Origin: a virus
Virus record (IMG/VR): IMGVR_UViG_3300010885_050383
Coordinates: 1-64,000 of that record
Direction: 5' to 3' (one strand)
DNA length: 64,000 bases
Shown: positions 52,340-62,112 of the stretch, piece after piece
Layout of the letters: every line of letters begins with the position of its first letter
How positions within the stretch are numbered: the stretch's first letter is position 1
Position numbers and translations under genes: made by a program
Notes under the pieces: model-generated
Seen by the model: only the letters and a program-made list of their open reading frames with translations
Database searches by the model: none
What the model was told of the DNA's origin: nothing

Positions 52340-54034
52340 TTAATAATTATTCGTACCTTGTATTGTTGATACTGGATCTAATACATCCCACCAATTATTA
52401 AAGGCATCTACTTTTACAGCAATGATATTATTTATATAGTAGTTTTTTGAAAATACATGACTTACTTTAGTTATCATCCACTGTCCGAGTGCTTTATCAT
52501 CAAATGGATTTTTTTCATGCGTTGATGCATCACGATCAATAAACACAAAATTTCCGGGCGATCTAAAAGTAAGACCCGCAGAAGTAAATGAAATTGCTTG
52601 ATTTAATAATAAGAATCTATGCATCATCTCAACTCCTGCCATACCTTTTGGACGAAAGTTTTTGGGAACAAATTTATTGTTAAAGCTAAGACCTTTTTGT
52701 TTTGTTTGGTTTATGTTCAATAACAATTGTTTGCTATTTTTATAACCATATAATCCATCCGTGTATTTTTTTAAATTGGTATATAAATCTGTAACTTTAT
52801 TGTTTGTAAATTCTATATTAAATTGAGAACTCGAAAAATCAAAATTATGAAGAATGTTGTTATTAAGACTAAAATCATCTGCTGTAGTCATTGGAACAAA
52901 TTCATAGTTAGAAATTCTAGATGCTAAAGGAGATTCTAAATTTACCACTAAGGTTTTATCTGGATTATTATATCCAATTGGTGCTCTATTTAAATAGGGG
53001 GGTGACGCAGAATTGTCTACGCCATCTTGAATTATCAATCTTTCTATCTGATTTCCTTGTGCATTTTGAAAATAAAAACTTAAAGGTATGAGTGAAAATT
53101 CTTTGCCATTTGTATTATCATATCTATCAAGTCTTAAAAATAAAGGACTTCCATCGGATGCTTTTATACATCCCATAACATATTCCAAATCATCCAAAAC
53201 ACATGAATTTGCGGGAGCTGTATATTGAACATAGCTATCACTAGATCCTTTATCCCAGTTAGTAGTGCTAAAAGTACTGATAGGATATATTGGAGTATTT
53301 AAATTTTTGGGACCAAGAGCACCACCTACTTTTATTTGAGTCCCCAAAGGATTAGAATTATCAGAACCTGCGGTTGTTATTATGGACTTTATAGCATCAG
53401 ATGTTAGCATTGCTTTTGATCCATCTGAATTTGGTTTTGAATTTGGAATTCCCTGCCCTTTGTTGTATAAAGCTGTTGACCATTCTATATTTCTTTCAAG
53501 AAATATTTGATATCTTTCATCCACAAAATTAAGTTTCTTTAACTTTTTTTGTGGGTTTTCGGTTTTCAAATCTTCCATTTCATAAACGACACAATCATAA
53601 GACATTTGCCATTGTTTATCGGATAAAACTTCATCAATCCTTGATGGTAAAGGCTTTATTCTTATTGCTATTTTATTTCTGCCATCAGACCTAAAAAGAA
53701 ATGGAGCTTGTTTTTGGGGTAAATTTACAGATTTTTTTTTACCCAAATTAGAATTTTTTTTATCCGAATTGAAAACTTGCGATAATGCTCCTCTTTCAAG
53801 TATTTCATAATCATTTTTTAAAGTTATACTGCCAGAAATATACCAATTATGTAATTCTTCTTCTATGACAATTTCTTCAATGAAAAAAACTGGTATACCG
53901 AATGGTTCAAATCTTTCTAACTGATTATACATCCACACCTCCACTAGATATGGTTGATCTCTTATTAAAAGAATATTATTTTGGTCATGGTTTGACCAAA
54001 TACCGAGACTTTCTTGAATACCTAGATTTGCCAT
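52340..54034 (-). CDS. Baseplate hub protein (gp27-like)
   Basis: A 564-residue structural protein. The C-terminal domain has FRSPGNFVFIDRD near residue 495 and DKALGQWMITKVSHVFSKNYYINNI near residue 516, matching the gp27/gpD hub fold, in which a strand 'GQW.I..V.H' ends the ring domain. The N-terminus includes IEEIVIEEELHNWYISGSITLKNDYE, strands of the same hub class. It would form the trimer under the gp5 spike. Order gp48-like, gp53-like, gp17, tube-like, this, gp5 is compatible with a baseplate cluster. Confidence 0.68.
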   Translation of the reverse strand: MANLGIQESLGIWSNHDQNNILLIRDQPYLVEVWMYNQLERFEPFGIPVFFIEEIVIEEELHNWYISGSITLKNDYEILERGALSQVFNSDKKNSNLGKKKSVNLPQKQAPFLFRSDGRNKIAIRIKPLPSRIDEVLSDKQWQMSYDCVVYEMEDLKTENPQKKLKKLNFVDERYQIFLERNIEWSTALYNKGQGIPNSKPNSDGSKAMLTSDAIKSIITTAGSDNSNPLGTQIKVGGALGPKNLNTPIYPISTFSTTNWDKGSSDSYVQYTAPANSCVLDDLEYVMGCIKASDGSPLFLRLDRYDNTNGKEFSLIPLSFYFQNAQGNQIERLIIQDGVDNSASPPYLNRAPIGYNNPDKTLVVNLESPLASRISNYEFVPMTTADDFSLNNNILHNFDFSSSQFNIEFTNNKVTDLYTNLKKYTDGLYGYKNSKQLLLNINQTKQKGLSFNNKFVPKNFRPKGMAGVEMMHRFLLLNQAISFTSAGLTFRSPGNFVFIDRDASTHEKNPFDDKALGQWMITKVSHVFSKNYYINNIIAVKVDAFNNWWDVLDPVSTIQGTNNY

Positions 54035-54036
54035 AA

Positions 54037-54621
54037 TTAACAGGAAGGAATATTAACATTATTCAGCAGTTTAACTTCTAGCTGATTGAATATAAATGTT
54101 GCAGTACAAGAAATTTCGCCCGGTTCTTGATATGAAAATTCAAATTCACTCAATGCGGTTATGTGTGCTAATGTGTATGTAAAAGACATTATTTTATTAT
54201 TAAATTCATCAAGACTATAAACTGTAAAATTTGTGGCATAATCTGTCGTTGGATTTAATACTAAATTATTGTTTATGGTGTTTAAAGGACTTATACTTGT
54301 AGTGGCATTGTTAAAAAGATTAAGCCAATTCCACAAAATCCAATAATTTTGAAAACCATTATCAAGCAAAAATTTTACATTATAAGGCCCATAACTCGGA
54401 CGAGAGAAACTTGATGTGTTATATACTTGCCCACCAAAAGCAACTTCTTTTGAAGGAACAGATATCTTCGGCACAGGCGATCCTATGATTGTAAATTGGA
54501 TTGGGTCTGCATTATAACTTTCTCTTAAAATAGGATCTTGTATATTTTTTAATGCATTAGGAATATCCATAACGAATAAAAATTTGTCTTTCCTTGCTCT
54601 GTTTAATACGGTTTGATTCAT
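54037..54621 (-). CDS. Tail-tube-fold protein (gp19/gp54 superfamily-like)
   Basis: A 194-residue protein with FTIIGSPVPKISVPSKEVAFGGQ, YGPYNVKFLLDNGFQNYWILWNWLNLF near residue 80 and FTYTLAHITALSEFEFSYQEPGEI near residue 147. The pattern of a VP strand, 'F.lD..f.NYW.LW.W.N' helix and a terminal beta-sheet is that of tail-tube and tube-initiator proteins. It could be a baseplate tube initiator. Two bases separate it from the gp27-like gene. Confidence 0.65.
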   Translation of the reverse strand: MNQTVLNRARKDKFLFVMDIPNALKNIQDPILRESYNADPIQFTIIGSPVPKISVPSKEVAFGGQVYNTSSFSRPSYGPYNVKFLLDNGFQNYWILWNWLNLFNNATTSISPLNTINNNLVLNPTTDYATNFTVYSLDEFNNKIMSFTYTLAHITALSEFEFSYQEPGEISCTATFIFNQLEVKLLNNVNIPSC

Positions 54622-54632
54622 TATATTAATAT

Positions 54633-56489
54633 TTAGAATAAAATCGTAGGATAATAAGATGATTCTGAAAAAGATTTATCTGAACTATTATGTTCTATGG
54701 GGGGTTTCATACGATCTTCTTCCATAGAATTTAACCACATTCTTAATGATTCTCTATCTTCTGATAACAAATCATTTTCTTGCATAAAAGGCTCTCCACC
54801 AACATCCGTATAAGGAACTGCTACTCCAGTTCTTCTGGCTATCGTGGATGCTGCACCCCCTATTAAAAGAGGACTTGCTTTTAAAAGATCACTATTATCT
54901 GAAAATGGATGTATTTTTAAAGGTCTTCCTTGGTCATCAAATTCATTTATAACAAAATATTTTGATACTAAATTAGGATCTAACATAAAAAGACCCCATA
55001 TCATAGCAAAGACTCTATCATCTAAATCCTTATCGTTCTTTTTTGTAAATGTAAAATTAGGCAAACGAATAAAATTGCCCATTTCTAAAACAGTTTCTTT
55101 ATCAAAAAACCTTACTGCTTTTAAACTATCAGTCCAATATCTAAAATTAGTTATCCCTTTATATTTTGTATTTGTATGGTTATGGATTCCAAAACGATTT
55201 GCATTGTTATAATGTTTACTAAATCCTTCAAAGTGATAGGAAACCACATTCTCATAATTATGCGTTTGACAAAGGACATCCAAAACTTGTTGTCCATTAT
55301 TGTTATTTTCAATAAGAATTGGAGGTCTTCCCCAATCATTAAGCACACTCAAAAGTTTTGTACCGAAGTGATAAGGACTCATTGTATTAGTTGCGTATAC
55401 AGCAACCTGTTCAATATTTTGAAGGTTGGATACATCCAAAATTTGAGCAACTGTATTACTTCTTCCAATACCTTCTCCAACATCAACACCTATTACATAA
55501 AAAGATTGGGGGTTGGGTAATTTGTAAATCCTATAATTTCCATCATCATTGACTAAAATAGGATCGGTACAGTTTATCAATAATTCTTTAAGATATTCCG
55601 AATCAATTACAGTTTTTCCGGGTTCGTGGAAAACGCAACCATATTCTTGATCGAAATCTTCTTTTGATCCGATAGTCCTTATTTCCTTTTCTTTCCAAAC
55701 TTCGTCTCTACCGGGTACATCCCACCAATTAACAATTTCCAAATGCCATTCACTATTTGGTTTTTGAGTTTCTAAATATAAATCATGAAATTTATTACCC
55801 ACGCCATTAGGTGTACTAATGACCACAACCTGTGATCTCTTCATGGAAGAGATAATTGGAAGTGCGGACTTCCAAAGTTCTTTCATAAGATCATTTGGGC
55901 AGTGAGCCATCTCATCAATGATAAGAAGATTACTCGTAGTACCACGAGGACCACTAGAAGAAGTCGTACTGATTGTTATTGCTGAATCATTTCCAAGAAC
56001 CAAACCATTGTTTCTCCAAGATTTGATGTGTGGTTTAAGGTAAACAGGAAGTTGTTCATATGCCATTTTAATTCTGGTAAAGATTTCTTTGGCAGTAGAT
56101 TCTTTATTAGCCACAATAGTAACTCTCTTGTCTGATTGAAAACACACCATCCAAAGAGCATAAATGGTTATTGTAGTCGTTTTTCCGCTTTGACGGCTAG
56201 AAAGTACCACATTGAACCTATTAGCTTTAAAAGCCTTTAAAAGCTTCTTTTGATATTTGTACAATTCAATTCTTCTTTTACCATCTTCTGTAATGATATA
56301 AAAATGTTTTTCAGCAAAATGTAAAATGCTTTTGGCACAGAGTTTAACCTCGTCCATCATCTCATCCGTCCACTTAAATGTGGCATCTTTACGAAGAATA
56401 TTTTCGTTTCCTTGGTAGAATTTTCCATCTACCAAGATGTCTTCATTGTCGTATTCTTCTATATTTTCGTTTTTTGGTTTTCTAGGCAT
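54633..56489 (-). CDS. Terminase large subunit (gp17)
   Basis: A 618-residue packaging ATPase/nuclease (T4 gp17 is 610). Walker A VLSSRQSGKTTT is near residue 95, Walker B LLIIDEMAHCPND near residue 190, coupling motif VVISTPNGVG near residue 222. The RNase-H-like nuclease has VIGVDVGEG near residue 332, IENNN near residue 400 and DDRVFAMIWG near residue 490. TATAAGTA at 56501-56508 lies 11 bases before ATG. It is unusual that gene 17 lies among baseplate/tube genes and not directly upstream of the sheath. Confidence 0.92.
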   Translation of the reverse strand: MPRKPKNENIEEYDNEDILVDGKFYQGNENILRKDATFKWTDEMMDEVKLCAKSILHFAEKHFYIITEDGKRRIELYKYQKKLLKAFKANRFNVVLSSRQSGKTTTITIYALWMVCFQSDKRVTIVANKESTAKEIFTRIKMAYEQLPVYLKPHIKSWRNNGLVLGNDSAITISTTSSSGPRGTTSNLLIIDEMAHCPNDLMKELWKSALPIISSMKRSQVVVISTPNGVGNKFHDLYLETQKPNSEWHLEIVNWWDVPGRDEVWKEKEIRTIGSKEDFDQEYGCVFHEPGKTVIDSEYLKELLINCTDPILVNDDGNYRIYKLPNPQSFYVIGVDVGEGIGRSNTVAQILDVSNLQNIEQVAVYATNTMSPYHFGTKLLSVLNDWGRPPILIENNNNGQQVLDVLCQTHNYENVVSYHFEGFSKHYNNANRFGIHNHTNTKYKGITNFRYWTDSLKAVRFFDKETVLEMGNFIRLPNFTFTKKNDKDLDDRVFAMIWGLFMLDPNLVSKYFVINEFDDQGRPLKIHPFSDNSDLLKASPLLIGGAASTIARRTGVAVPYTDVGGEPFMQENDLLSEDRESLRMWLNSMEEDRMKPPIEHNSSDKSFSESSYYPTILF

Positions 56490-56500
56490 TGCTATTCAAA

Positions 56501-56508
56501 TACTTATA
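56501..56508 (-). promoter_or_regulatory. Late-promoter-like TATAAGTA before terminase gene
   Basis: One change from TATAAATA, 11 bases before the gp17 ATG. Confidence 0.4.
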
Positions 56509-56529
56509 AAATATACTTAAAAGTATATA

Positions 56530-56886
56530 TTACTGAGATAGTTGTTGGTTTATTTGAGAAATAACAGTAGAAACGTAATTTGATTTTAAAAGTTTTAAAG
56601 TAGATCCCGGTGTCGGTCTTATTACGGGATTTTGAATTTGGTTGTATGCACAAACCAACCACCAAAGATCCATAGTATTATAATAATTATAAGAAATTAA
56701 AGCCCATGTATCGTTAAATTTAACAATATAACTATCTTCTGCATTTGAATTGGTAGATGGAAATAAATTTACAGAGCATAGTAAATTATAAAACTTGAAC
56801 CCATTATCATCCTTATAGATATTAAAAAAATTTTCATATCTATAACCCGAAATCATTGGTAAATCTGGAAAATTATCTTGTTTCAT
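56530..56886 (-). CDS. Baseplate wedge protein gp53-like (LysM-like)
   Basis: A 118-residue protein. DTWALISYNYYNTMDLWWLVCAYN near residue 58 is the conserved centre of gp53/LysM-type wedge proteins (compare 'D.w..ls..yY.....wW.i...N'). It would join the wedge to the hub. Its start overlaps the stop of the gp48-like gene by ATGA. Confidence 0.7.
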   Translation of the reverse strand: MKQDNFPDLPMISGYRYENFFNIYKDDNGFKFYNLLCSVNLFPSTNSNAEDSYIVKFNDTWALISYNYYNTMDLWWLVCAYNQIQNPVIRPTPGSTLKLLKSNYVSTVISQINQQLSQ

Positions 56887-58034
56887 TTTGATGGTTTATA
56901 ATTTGGGTTAGGTACAGATACTTCTTTTCCAAGCATTACTGAAACTCCCTGTTTGGCATTTTTTGATGATGCTGAAGTATTGTCAATAACACTGACTTTA
57001 TTACCACCTATAGAACCAAGCATAATATTGGAAGATTCGGGTACTATTTCTTCAAATGTAATACTAACCTTATAAGCTTCTGGTATTATTCTTCCGTATG
57101 TTGAATTATTTAAAGTACCAGCATTACCTGCATATGAACCTGTATGCATAAATCTCGTAGTTCCTATAGATTGAACATCAAAACTACTTACAAAAGCTGC
57201 TGGCATATAAATACCTCCCCTACCCGGAGATTCTATTGTATAAATTTTAGGAGGTATAAAACTTAAAAATGATGTTCTCATTTTTAAGTTTTGTAGTTGA
57301 AATAAATTAACAAAATCAAAGTTTTCAATTGCACTTTTTTCATCTAAAGTATTATATAACGGAAAAGAAATTGTTAGTGTTTTGGCATTTGTACTAGAAT
57401 ATGTGACAATATCTTCCAAACCAAGCCCAGAACCTACAATTTCGTTTTGAAAAAACTTTCCAGTTTTATTTAATCCGCCAAAATTTATTTTCTTTTTCTC
57501 TTTATCTTTATCTTTTGTGGTTGGATCTTTTTTTGAATGAAAATCTATTATTGATCCTGCTGTTTCTATTAGACCTTCGACAGCACCCGTAAAATCCGTG
57601 AAAGCAGATGCAATATTATTTCTTTTCCAAACATTTGTTGTTTTTCCCCTTATACTAGCACCAGAATTTATTAAATGTGGAAAAACATATGTAAAACCTG
57701 TTTCATGTGCTCCATATATTTTTGCATACGGATCATTAGGATCTAGGTCATTTGTAAAATTATTATTTCCAGCAAAATTAAAAAACTTGTCCATTAATGC
57801 AACGGTATTAGAAATTATCTGACCGAAATTTAATTCCCATTCCTTTGCTATAACATAAGGAACTTCATCAACATATCCTCCCGCTGCATTCCAGTTAAAT
57901 TTTTCTAATATATCAACATATCCACCATTAGAACCGGGTGTTACGGATACATAGACAAACCCAGCAGAACCATTTGGATCTTTTCCGTTTATTATTTCTG
58001 CACTATATAAACTTGTATTAACTGTATTACTCAT
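56883..58034 (-). CDS. Baseplate tail-tube cap/initiator (gp48/gp54-like)
   Basis: A 383-residue structural protein. Near its end, IIPEAYKVSITFEEIVPESSNIML matches the strand pattern of gp48/gp54 in T4-like phages. KTLTISFPLYNTLDEKSAIEN near residue 222 and a Lys-rich loop (KDKDKEKKK, about residue 177) are other features. It would cap the baseplate and nucleate the tail tube. Its place between gp53-like and the PAPI-repeat gene is consistent. Confidence 0.7.
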   Translation of the reverse strand: MSNTVNTSLYSAEIINGKDPNGSAGFVYVSVTPGSNGGYVDILEKFNWNAAGGYVDEVPYVIAKEWELNFGQIISNTVALMDKFFNFAGNNNFTNDLDPNDPYAKIYGAHETGFTYVFPHLINSGASIRGKTTNVWKRNNIASAFTDFTGAVEGLIETAGSIIDFHSKKDPTTKDKDKEKKKINFGGLNKTGKFFQNEIVGSGLGLEDIVTYSSTNAKTLTISFPLYNTLDEKSAIENFDFVNLFQLQNLKMRTSFLSFIPPKIYTIESPGRGGIYMPAAFVSSFDVQSIGTTRFMHTGSYAGNAGTLNNSTYGRIIPEAYKVSITFEEIVPESSNIMLGSIGGNKVSVIDNTSASSKNAKQGVSVMLGKEVSVPNPNYKPSK

Positions 58035-58039
58035 AAAAA

Positions 58040-59536
58040 TTAAAAACGGGTTCCTCCTCTTAGTTTATGTCTAAAGCTTTCTATATTAGAACCACCAGTA
58101 ACATAAATGTGTTGCGTAGAGGAAGAAGACGAAGAACCACCATCTATTATATTTACATCACCGCCACCCGCACCACCTTGATTTTGTATAATTTCTTTCA
58201 AGTCCTTTAAATGTTGATTAGTTTCATTATTATTTTGATTCTGAATCGGTGTAGGAATCGGAGGAGGTATGATTGGACTTGGCGTAGGTTTTAAAATTAT
58301 AGGTTTCGGGGGTTGTATTTTGGGAATTTGTGTTGGTGTTGGTGGAATAACCGAAGGAATAACAGAATATTTAGGTGCTGTTACGTTAGGAGGGGTAGTT
58401 TTTGGACCCAAATGTATGTTATATCCACCAAATTCTGGGTTATATGATTTATCTTTTGTATAACCTAAAGTAGCAGGATTTTTTGATTCGTCTCCCAAAA
58501 CATATAATTTATTTGTTTCTGAATCTTGAACTATACCTGTTCCAGACGATAAATTCTGTGAATCATTTGGATTAATTTCTTCTGGAATATTAAAAGATCC
58601 ATCTGAATTTTGAGTTGTATTATTTTGTTCTGGTGTTGGTGCAGGAATTGGTGCAGGAATTGGTGCAGGAATTGGTGCAGGTAAATTGGAACCTTCTTTT
58701 CCCTTATCTTTATTTTCTCCTGTTTTATTTCCTTTTCCAGCCCCCTCTTTCCTATGTTCTGCAATCATATGATCAATGATACTTTGAGCAGCTAAATCAC
58801 CAGCTATAGCTAATGGATTATCTCCTGATAATAGTGTTGCAAAATCTATCCCCGCTTCAAGTCCTTTAAATCCCATAGAATAATAATCCCCCTTCATTCC
58901 ATAATAACCAGCCTGAATTAAATCCAAAGTACCCCCCACACCGGGTATTTTTTTTAAAGCAGTTTTATAACCACCTTTTATTGCAGCTTTAAGACCTTTT
59001 TTTGACGAAGTTTTACCAAAATTCCAAGCTTCACTAATATATTTATAAATATCAAATTGGGAAACAAAACCTTCTGGAGAATTTACTTTATAACCAATTT
59101 TATCTCCTTGTCCACTCGTAATTCCCTTAGCATCTGTATATTCTGCCCCTAAAGATTCTGCCATAGAAAAAGTCATTGGACCACCTAAAAAAGCTTTTGA
59201 AAGCATACCACCTCCACCAGACATAAAAGATGCTAATTTATTTGCTGCGATTAAAACAGTTAAAGCCTCTGCTGCGGATTCTATATAAGGATTGTTTATT
59301 TTGCCAAATACTTTGTCGGCAGACTTATAAACAGTCTGTGGTACTATTTTAGGATTTTCTGTAAAAAAATTTGTAAAATTGCTTGTATCACTTACACCTT
59401 CTTTTTTGTTAGAAGGTTTGAGATTTGAATTATCTCCATTAACATTCGATGCCAATAAAGGTTCATCTTTTTTTAAAGTTGGATCTTTTGCTGGTAAAAT
59501 TTTTAAGTATTCTAATTGTTCTGGAGTGAATTCCAT
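58040..59536 (-). CDS. Tail/baseplate structural protein, possible short tape-measure protein
   Basis: A 498-residue protein. Residues 95-260 are Gly/Ala-rich and helical (FMSGGGGMLSKAF, GGYKTALKKIPGVGGTLDLI). Residues 285-305 are a PAPI tandem repeat, and 385-440 are Pro-rich (PPTPTQIP, PIIPPPIPTP). The C-terminus has SSSSSTQHIYVTGGSNIESF. Position after the tube and gp26-type genes suits a gp29 tape measure (590 residues in T4), but the proline content is unusual, so the assignment is open. ATTAAGTA at 59542-59549 precedes ATG. Confidence 0.6.
   Translation of the reverse strand: MEFTPEQLEYLKILPAKDPTLKKDEPLLASNVNGDNSNLKPSNKKEGVSDTSNFTNFFTENPKIVPQTVYKSADKVFGKINNPYIESAAEALTVLIAANKLASFMSGGGGMLSKAFLGGPMTFSMAESLGAEYTDAKGITSGQGDKIGYKVNSPEGFVSQFDIYKYISEAWNFGKTSSKKGLKAAIKGGYKTALKKIPGVGGTLDLIQAGYYGMKGDYYSMGFKGLEAGIDFATLLSGDNPLAIAGDLAAQSIIDHMIAEHRKEGAGKGNKTGENKDKGKEGSNLPAPIPAPIPAPIPAPTPEQNNTTQNSDGSFNIPEEINPNDSQNLSSGTGIVQDSETNKLYVLGDESKNPATLGYTKDKSYNPEFGGYNIHLGPKTTPPNVTAPKYSVIPSVIPPTPTQIPKIQPPKPIILKPTPSPIIPPPIPTPIQNQNNNETNQHLKDLKEIIQNQGGAGGGDVNIIDGGSSSSSSTQHIYVTGGSNIESFRHKLRGGTRF
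58638..58681. repeat. 12-base tandem repeat coding for PAPI units
   Basis: Three and two-thirds perfect copies of GGTGCAGGAATT (plus strand), giving Pro-Ala-Pro-Ile repeats on the minus strand. The frame is kept by the unit length (multiple of three), so copy number could vary without breaking the gene. Confidence 0.85.
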
Positions 59537-59541
59537 ACAGA

Positions 59542-59549
59542 TACTTAAT
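59542..59549 (-). promoter_or_regulatory. Late-promoter-like ATTAAGTA
   Basis: Weaker match, 5 bases before the start of the 59536 gene. Confidence 0.3.
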
Positions 59550-59568
59550 CTATATACATTCTTTTAAA

Positions 59569-60369
59569 TCAATTAATCAAAAACAAAAAAGCATCAATTT
59601 TTATAATTTTTTCTATATTTTCAAAGTTTACAGTACAAATTTTCTCTATCTTGGATTTCCAATCCATTGTCTTGTCTAAAATATTTTTAATCAAAGAAGC
59701 TGGCAATTTTTCAACTACTTTTATTTTGTTATCAATACTTAAATCGTTATAATTAAACAAGTTATCATTAATTTTTATTTCTTTTATATTTTTTGCAACT
59801 TCATTTAAAAAAGCACTACCTACTATATTTTTATATTTTTCAAGCTCATCAGTTTCTTTATTCGATTTAAAAATTGAAATATCAAAATTAGAATCTTCTT
59901 GTATTGTAGCAGGTTTTATATCAACCTCTATCTTCACAGAATCTAATACATGAGTTATTGTTTCTTCTTCTGGATGTTCAAAACTTTTAAATTTTTCTAA
60001 TATATCATCGATATTTATATCAGCCTCAATTTTTGGGGTCTCCTGAAAAACTATTTTTATTGTATCTGAAAGTTGTTTCCTTATATAAAAAGCCAAACAA
60101 ACTTTATCAATGACTGTTAAATGTTTTACAACATTGGGTTCCTCTAAACAATTTTCAGAAATTATATCAAATAAAGTTTTTGAAAATGGACTTTTTTCTT
60201 CAATTACATCGAAAACACTTTCTATAATATTTCTTTGTTGTTTCGTATTTAGTTCTTTTAATTTTATAGTTTTATTTAAAGAAGGAACCCAAGCATCTGT
60301 CAAAAATACTTCTTTCGACAAAGTGTCCAAAATAGATAAAGCATCATTAAAGTTTAAATTTTCTGTCAT
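59569..60369 (-). CDS. Baseplate hub assembly protein (gp26/gp51 type)
   Basis: A 266-residue protein. VPSLNKTIKLKELNTKQQRNIIESV near residue 28 is the core motif of the T4_baseplate (gp26) family, followed by helical FDIISENCLEEPNV and KVCLAFYIRKQL. The family members assist hub assembly and are usually not in the virion. TATAAATA at 60372-60379 lies 2 bases before ATG, an exact T4 late core. Confidence 0.72.
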   Translation of the reverse strand: MTENLNFNDALSILDTLSKEVFLTDAWVPSLNKTIKLKELNTKQQRNIIESVFDVIEEKSPFSKTLFDIISENCLEEPNVVKHLTVIDKVCLAFYIRKQLSDTIKIVFQETPKIEADINIDDILEKFKSFEHPEEETITHVLDSVKIEVDIKPATIQEDSNFDISIFKSNKETDELEKYKNIVGSAFLNEVAKNIKEIKINDNLFNYNDLSIDNKIKVVEKLPASLIKNILDKTMDWKSKIEKICTVNFENIEKIIKIDAFLFLIN

Positions 60370-60371
60370 GT

Positions 60372-60379
60372 TATTTATA
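60372..60379 (-). promoter_or_regulatory. Late-promoter-like TATAAATA before gp26-type gene
   Basis: Exact T4 late core, 2 bases before the ATG at 60369. Confidence 0.45.
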
Positions 60380-60388
60380 ATTACTCAC

Positions 60389-61330
60389 CTATCCACCAAA
60401 TTCATGCATTAGTTTTTCTAACGAAGTACTACCTACTGGTATGTCTATAGAATCATTACTTTTTGTGTTTATTTTAAATTCCTCTTCTACCATTGAACAA
60501 TAAACTGTTTTGTCAGAGACCGACATATTATCAACATACGAAAGATTTATACCCTTTGAAGCAAGTAAATAATAATTTTGGTATATAGATTTTAAATCAT
60601 TAGAAAATATCAATCTCAAAAAATGAAAATATGAAGAATCATAAAAACTAAATCTAAACCAATTCATATTTTCTATATTAAAAAGATTTTTATCTACTAG
60701 TATTTTTAAAGTAGATAAAATTTTATTTTGTATTTTTGTTTGTATACTAATAGGTAATTTTTTAAAAATTTCTTCTTTTTCATTTATATTAAAATTTTTG
60801 AAATCTATAAATGTATTTTCATTTATTATTATGTTTTCTATAAATTCGGATATCGTTGGTAAAATATTTTTTTTACTTTCCAACAAAAGAAATTTTGTTT
60901 TTATATTAGGCCAGTTTAATTTTATTTTTAGATTTTTATTTTTTATTACACTATCAAATTTTGTTTCGATAATAGTTTCATATAAATTTTTCATAAAATT
61001 TTCTAAATTTACAGTATTTTTAATTTTCATTCCATCTTCTGAAACTTCATTAAATTCTAATTCTAAATTATTTCCAATACTTAAAATTCTTAATTTAGTT
61101 AAAAACAAAATATAATCTACTAAATTTAATTTATAAAAATCTTCTTTGTTTTCTACACAATTTATTATTATTTTTTCCATTGCGGTTATGAAATCTTCAT
61201 TATTATCTTCACCAAAAGGATAAAGAACTGCAATTTTAGACAGCAAGAGTTCTTCTTTTGTATTAATTTCCCTATAAAATAATTTTATTTTAGAAAAAGG
61301 AAGTTCTACTGAATGTAAAAAATATTCCAT
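60389..61330 (-). CDS. Baseplate hub assembly protein, second gp26/gp51-type protein
   Basis: A 313-residue protein, very A/T-rich, beginning MEYFLHSVELPFSKIKLFYREINTKEELLLSKI, close to the motif of the gp26/gp51 family, and KLNLVDYILFLTKLRILSIGNNL near residue 84. C-terminal SSYFHFLRLIFSNDLKSIYQNYYLLASKG near residue 232 is helical. It adjoins the other gp26-type gene, separated by 19 bases; both may act as tail-assembly chaperones. Confidence 0.66.
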   Translation of the reverse strand: MEYFLHSVELPFSKIKLFYREINTKEELLLSKIAVLYPFGEDNNEDFITAMEKIIINCVENKEDFYKLNLVDYILFLTKLRILSIGNNLELEFNEVSEDGMKIKNTVNLENFMKNLYETIIETKFDSVIKNKNLKIKLNWPNIKTKFLLLESKKNILPTISEFIENIIINENTFIDFKNFNINEKEEIFKKLPISIQTKIQNKILSTLKILVDKNLFNIENMNWFRFSFYDSSYFHFLRLIFSNDLKSIYQNYYLLASKGINLSYVDNMSVSDKTVYCSMVEEEFKINTKSNDSIDIPVGSTSLEKLMHEFGG

Positions 61331-61361
61331 TATTATATCTTACCAAAAGAAACAATTTATT

Positions 61362-62078
61362 CTATGAAATTACTACATCGTTTATCTGTGGTGGATTTCT
61401 GACCACATATCTATCGTAGATAAAATCTACTTTAGAATATTGTAAATCTTCTGACTGATAACGATTTTCCATACCTTGAACATTTACAGGGGCAACATTA
61501 AAAAATCTAAATACTTTTCTTACTATGGAAGGACTAACTGGACCAGTTCTTCCTAAATAGTATATATCTACCCAATCTGCTTTGACCGCCCTATCACCAG
61601 AATCTCTTGCTATTAAACCAAAATAACCAACATTTACTATCCAAGGTCTAATTATAAAATCTATAAAAGAACTATTAGTTTCATTAAATGTCATAGAAAA
61701 ATTTTTATATTTATTTCTTGTATTAGCTGTTGCAGGAGCTTGATACCCACCGTAATCTAAACCATTATTACCAGCATTTATTCCATCTGAAGGAACAGTT
61801 ACATTTCTTAAAAAAACACAACCTATTAAATTTTCTATACCATCTTGGTTTGTTTTTGAAACTAAGTTTTCTACAATATTATTTGGTAAATTCCAATCAC
61901 TAGATGATGTATTTTCACTTCCAGAACCCGTGTCATATTTGTTGATGTTTTTAAAATTATTTTTGATAACCCCAACACTATCAAAATTTATAACAGCAAA
62001 CCATTGACTTTGAGGAGCAATGGCAGTAGGCCAATTGCTTAATATTTGGTTATAATACTGATAAGGACTTGTTGCCAT
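61362..62078 (-). CDS. Tail-tube-superfamily protein (gp54/gp19-like)
   Basis: A 238-residue protein. FAVINFDSV near residue 27, FMSMTFNE-like strand NFSMTFNETNSSFIDFIIRP near residue 125, and VRKVFRFFNVAPVNVQGMENRYQSEDL near residue 185 fit the tube/initiator fold. Directly downstream of gp19. AATAAGTA at 62085-62092 lies within an inverted repeat (62078-62097), 6 bases before ATG. Confidence 0.7.
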   Translation of the reverse strand: MATSPYQYYNQILSNWPTAIAPQSQWFAVINFDSVGVIKNNFKNINKYDTGSGSENTSSSDWNLPNNIVENLVSKTNQDGIENLIGCVFLRNVTVPSDGINAGNNGLDYGGYQAPATANTRNKYKNFSMTFNETNSSFIDFIIRPWIVNVGYFGLIARDSGDRAVKADWVDIYYLGRTGPVSPSIVRKVFRFFNVAPVNVQGMENRYQSEDLQYSKVDFIYDRYVVRNPPQINDVVIS

Positions 62079-62097
62079 TTAGAATACTTATTCTAAA
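62078..62097. repeat. Inverted repeat TTTAGAATA-CT-TATTCTAAA at a gene start
   Basis: Two perfect 9-base arms with a 2-base spacer. It starts on the first base of the 62078 start codon and covers the late-promoter-like element, so it may be a protein-binding site or chance in A/T-rich DNA. A similar 8-base palindrome (ATATACTT-AA-AAGTATAT, 56511-56528) lies before the terminase gene. Confidence 0.6.
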
Positions 62098-62112
62098 CAG
62101 AGGCTTTAACCT

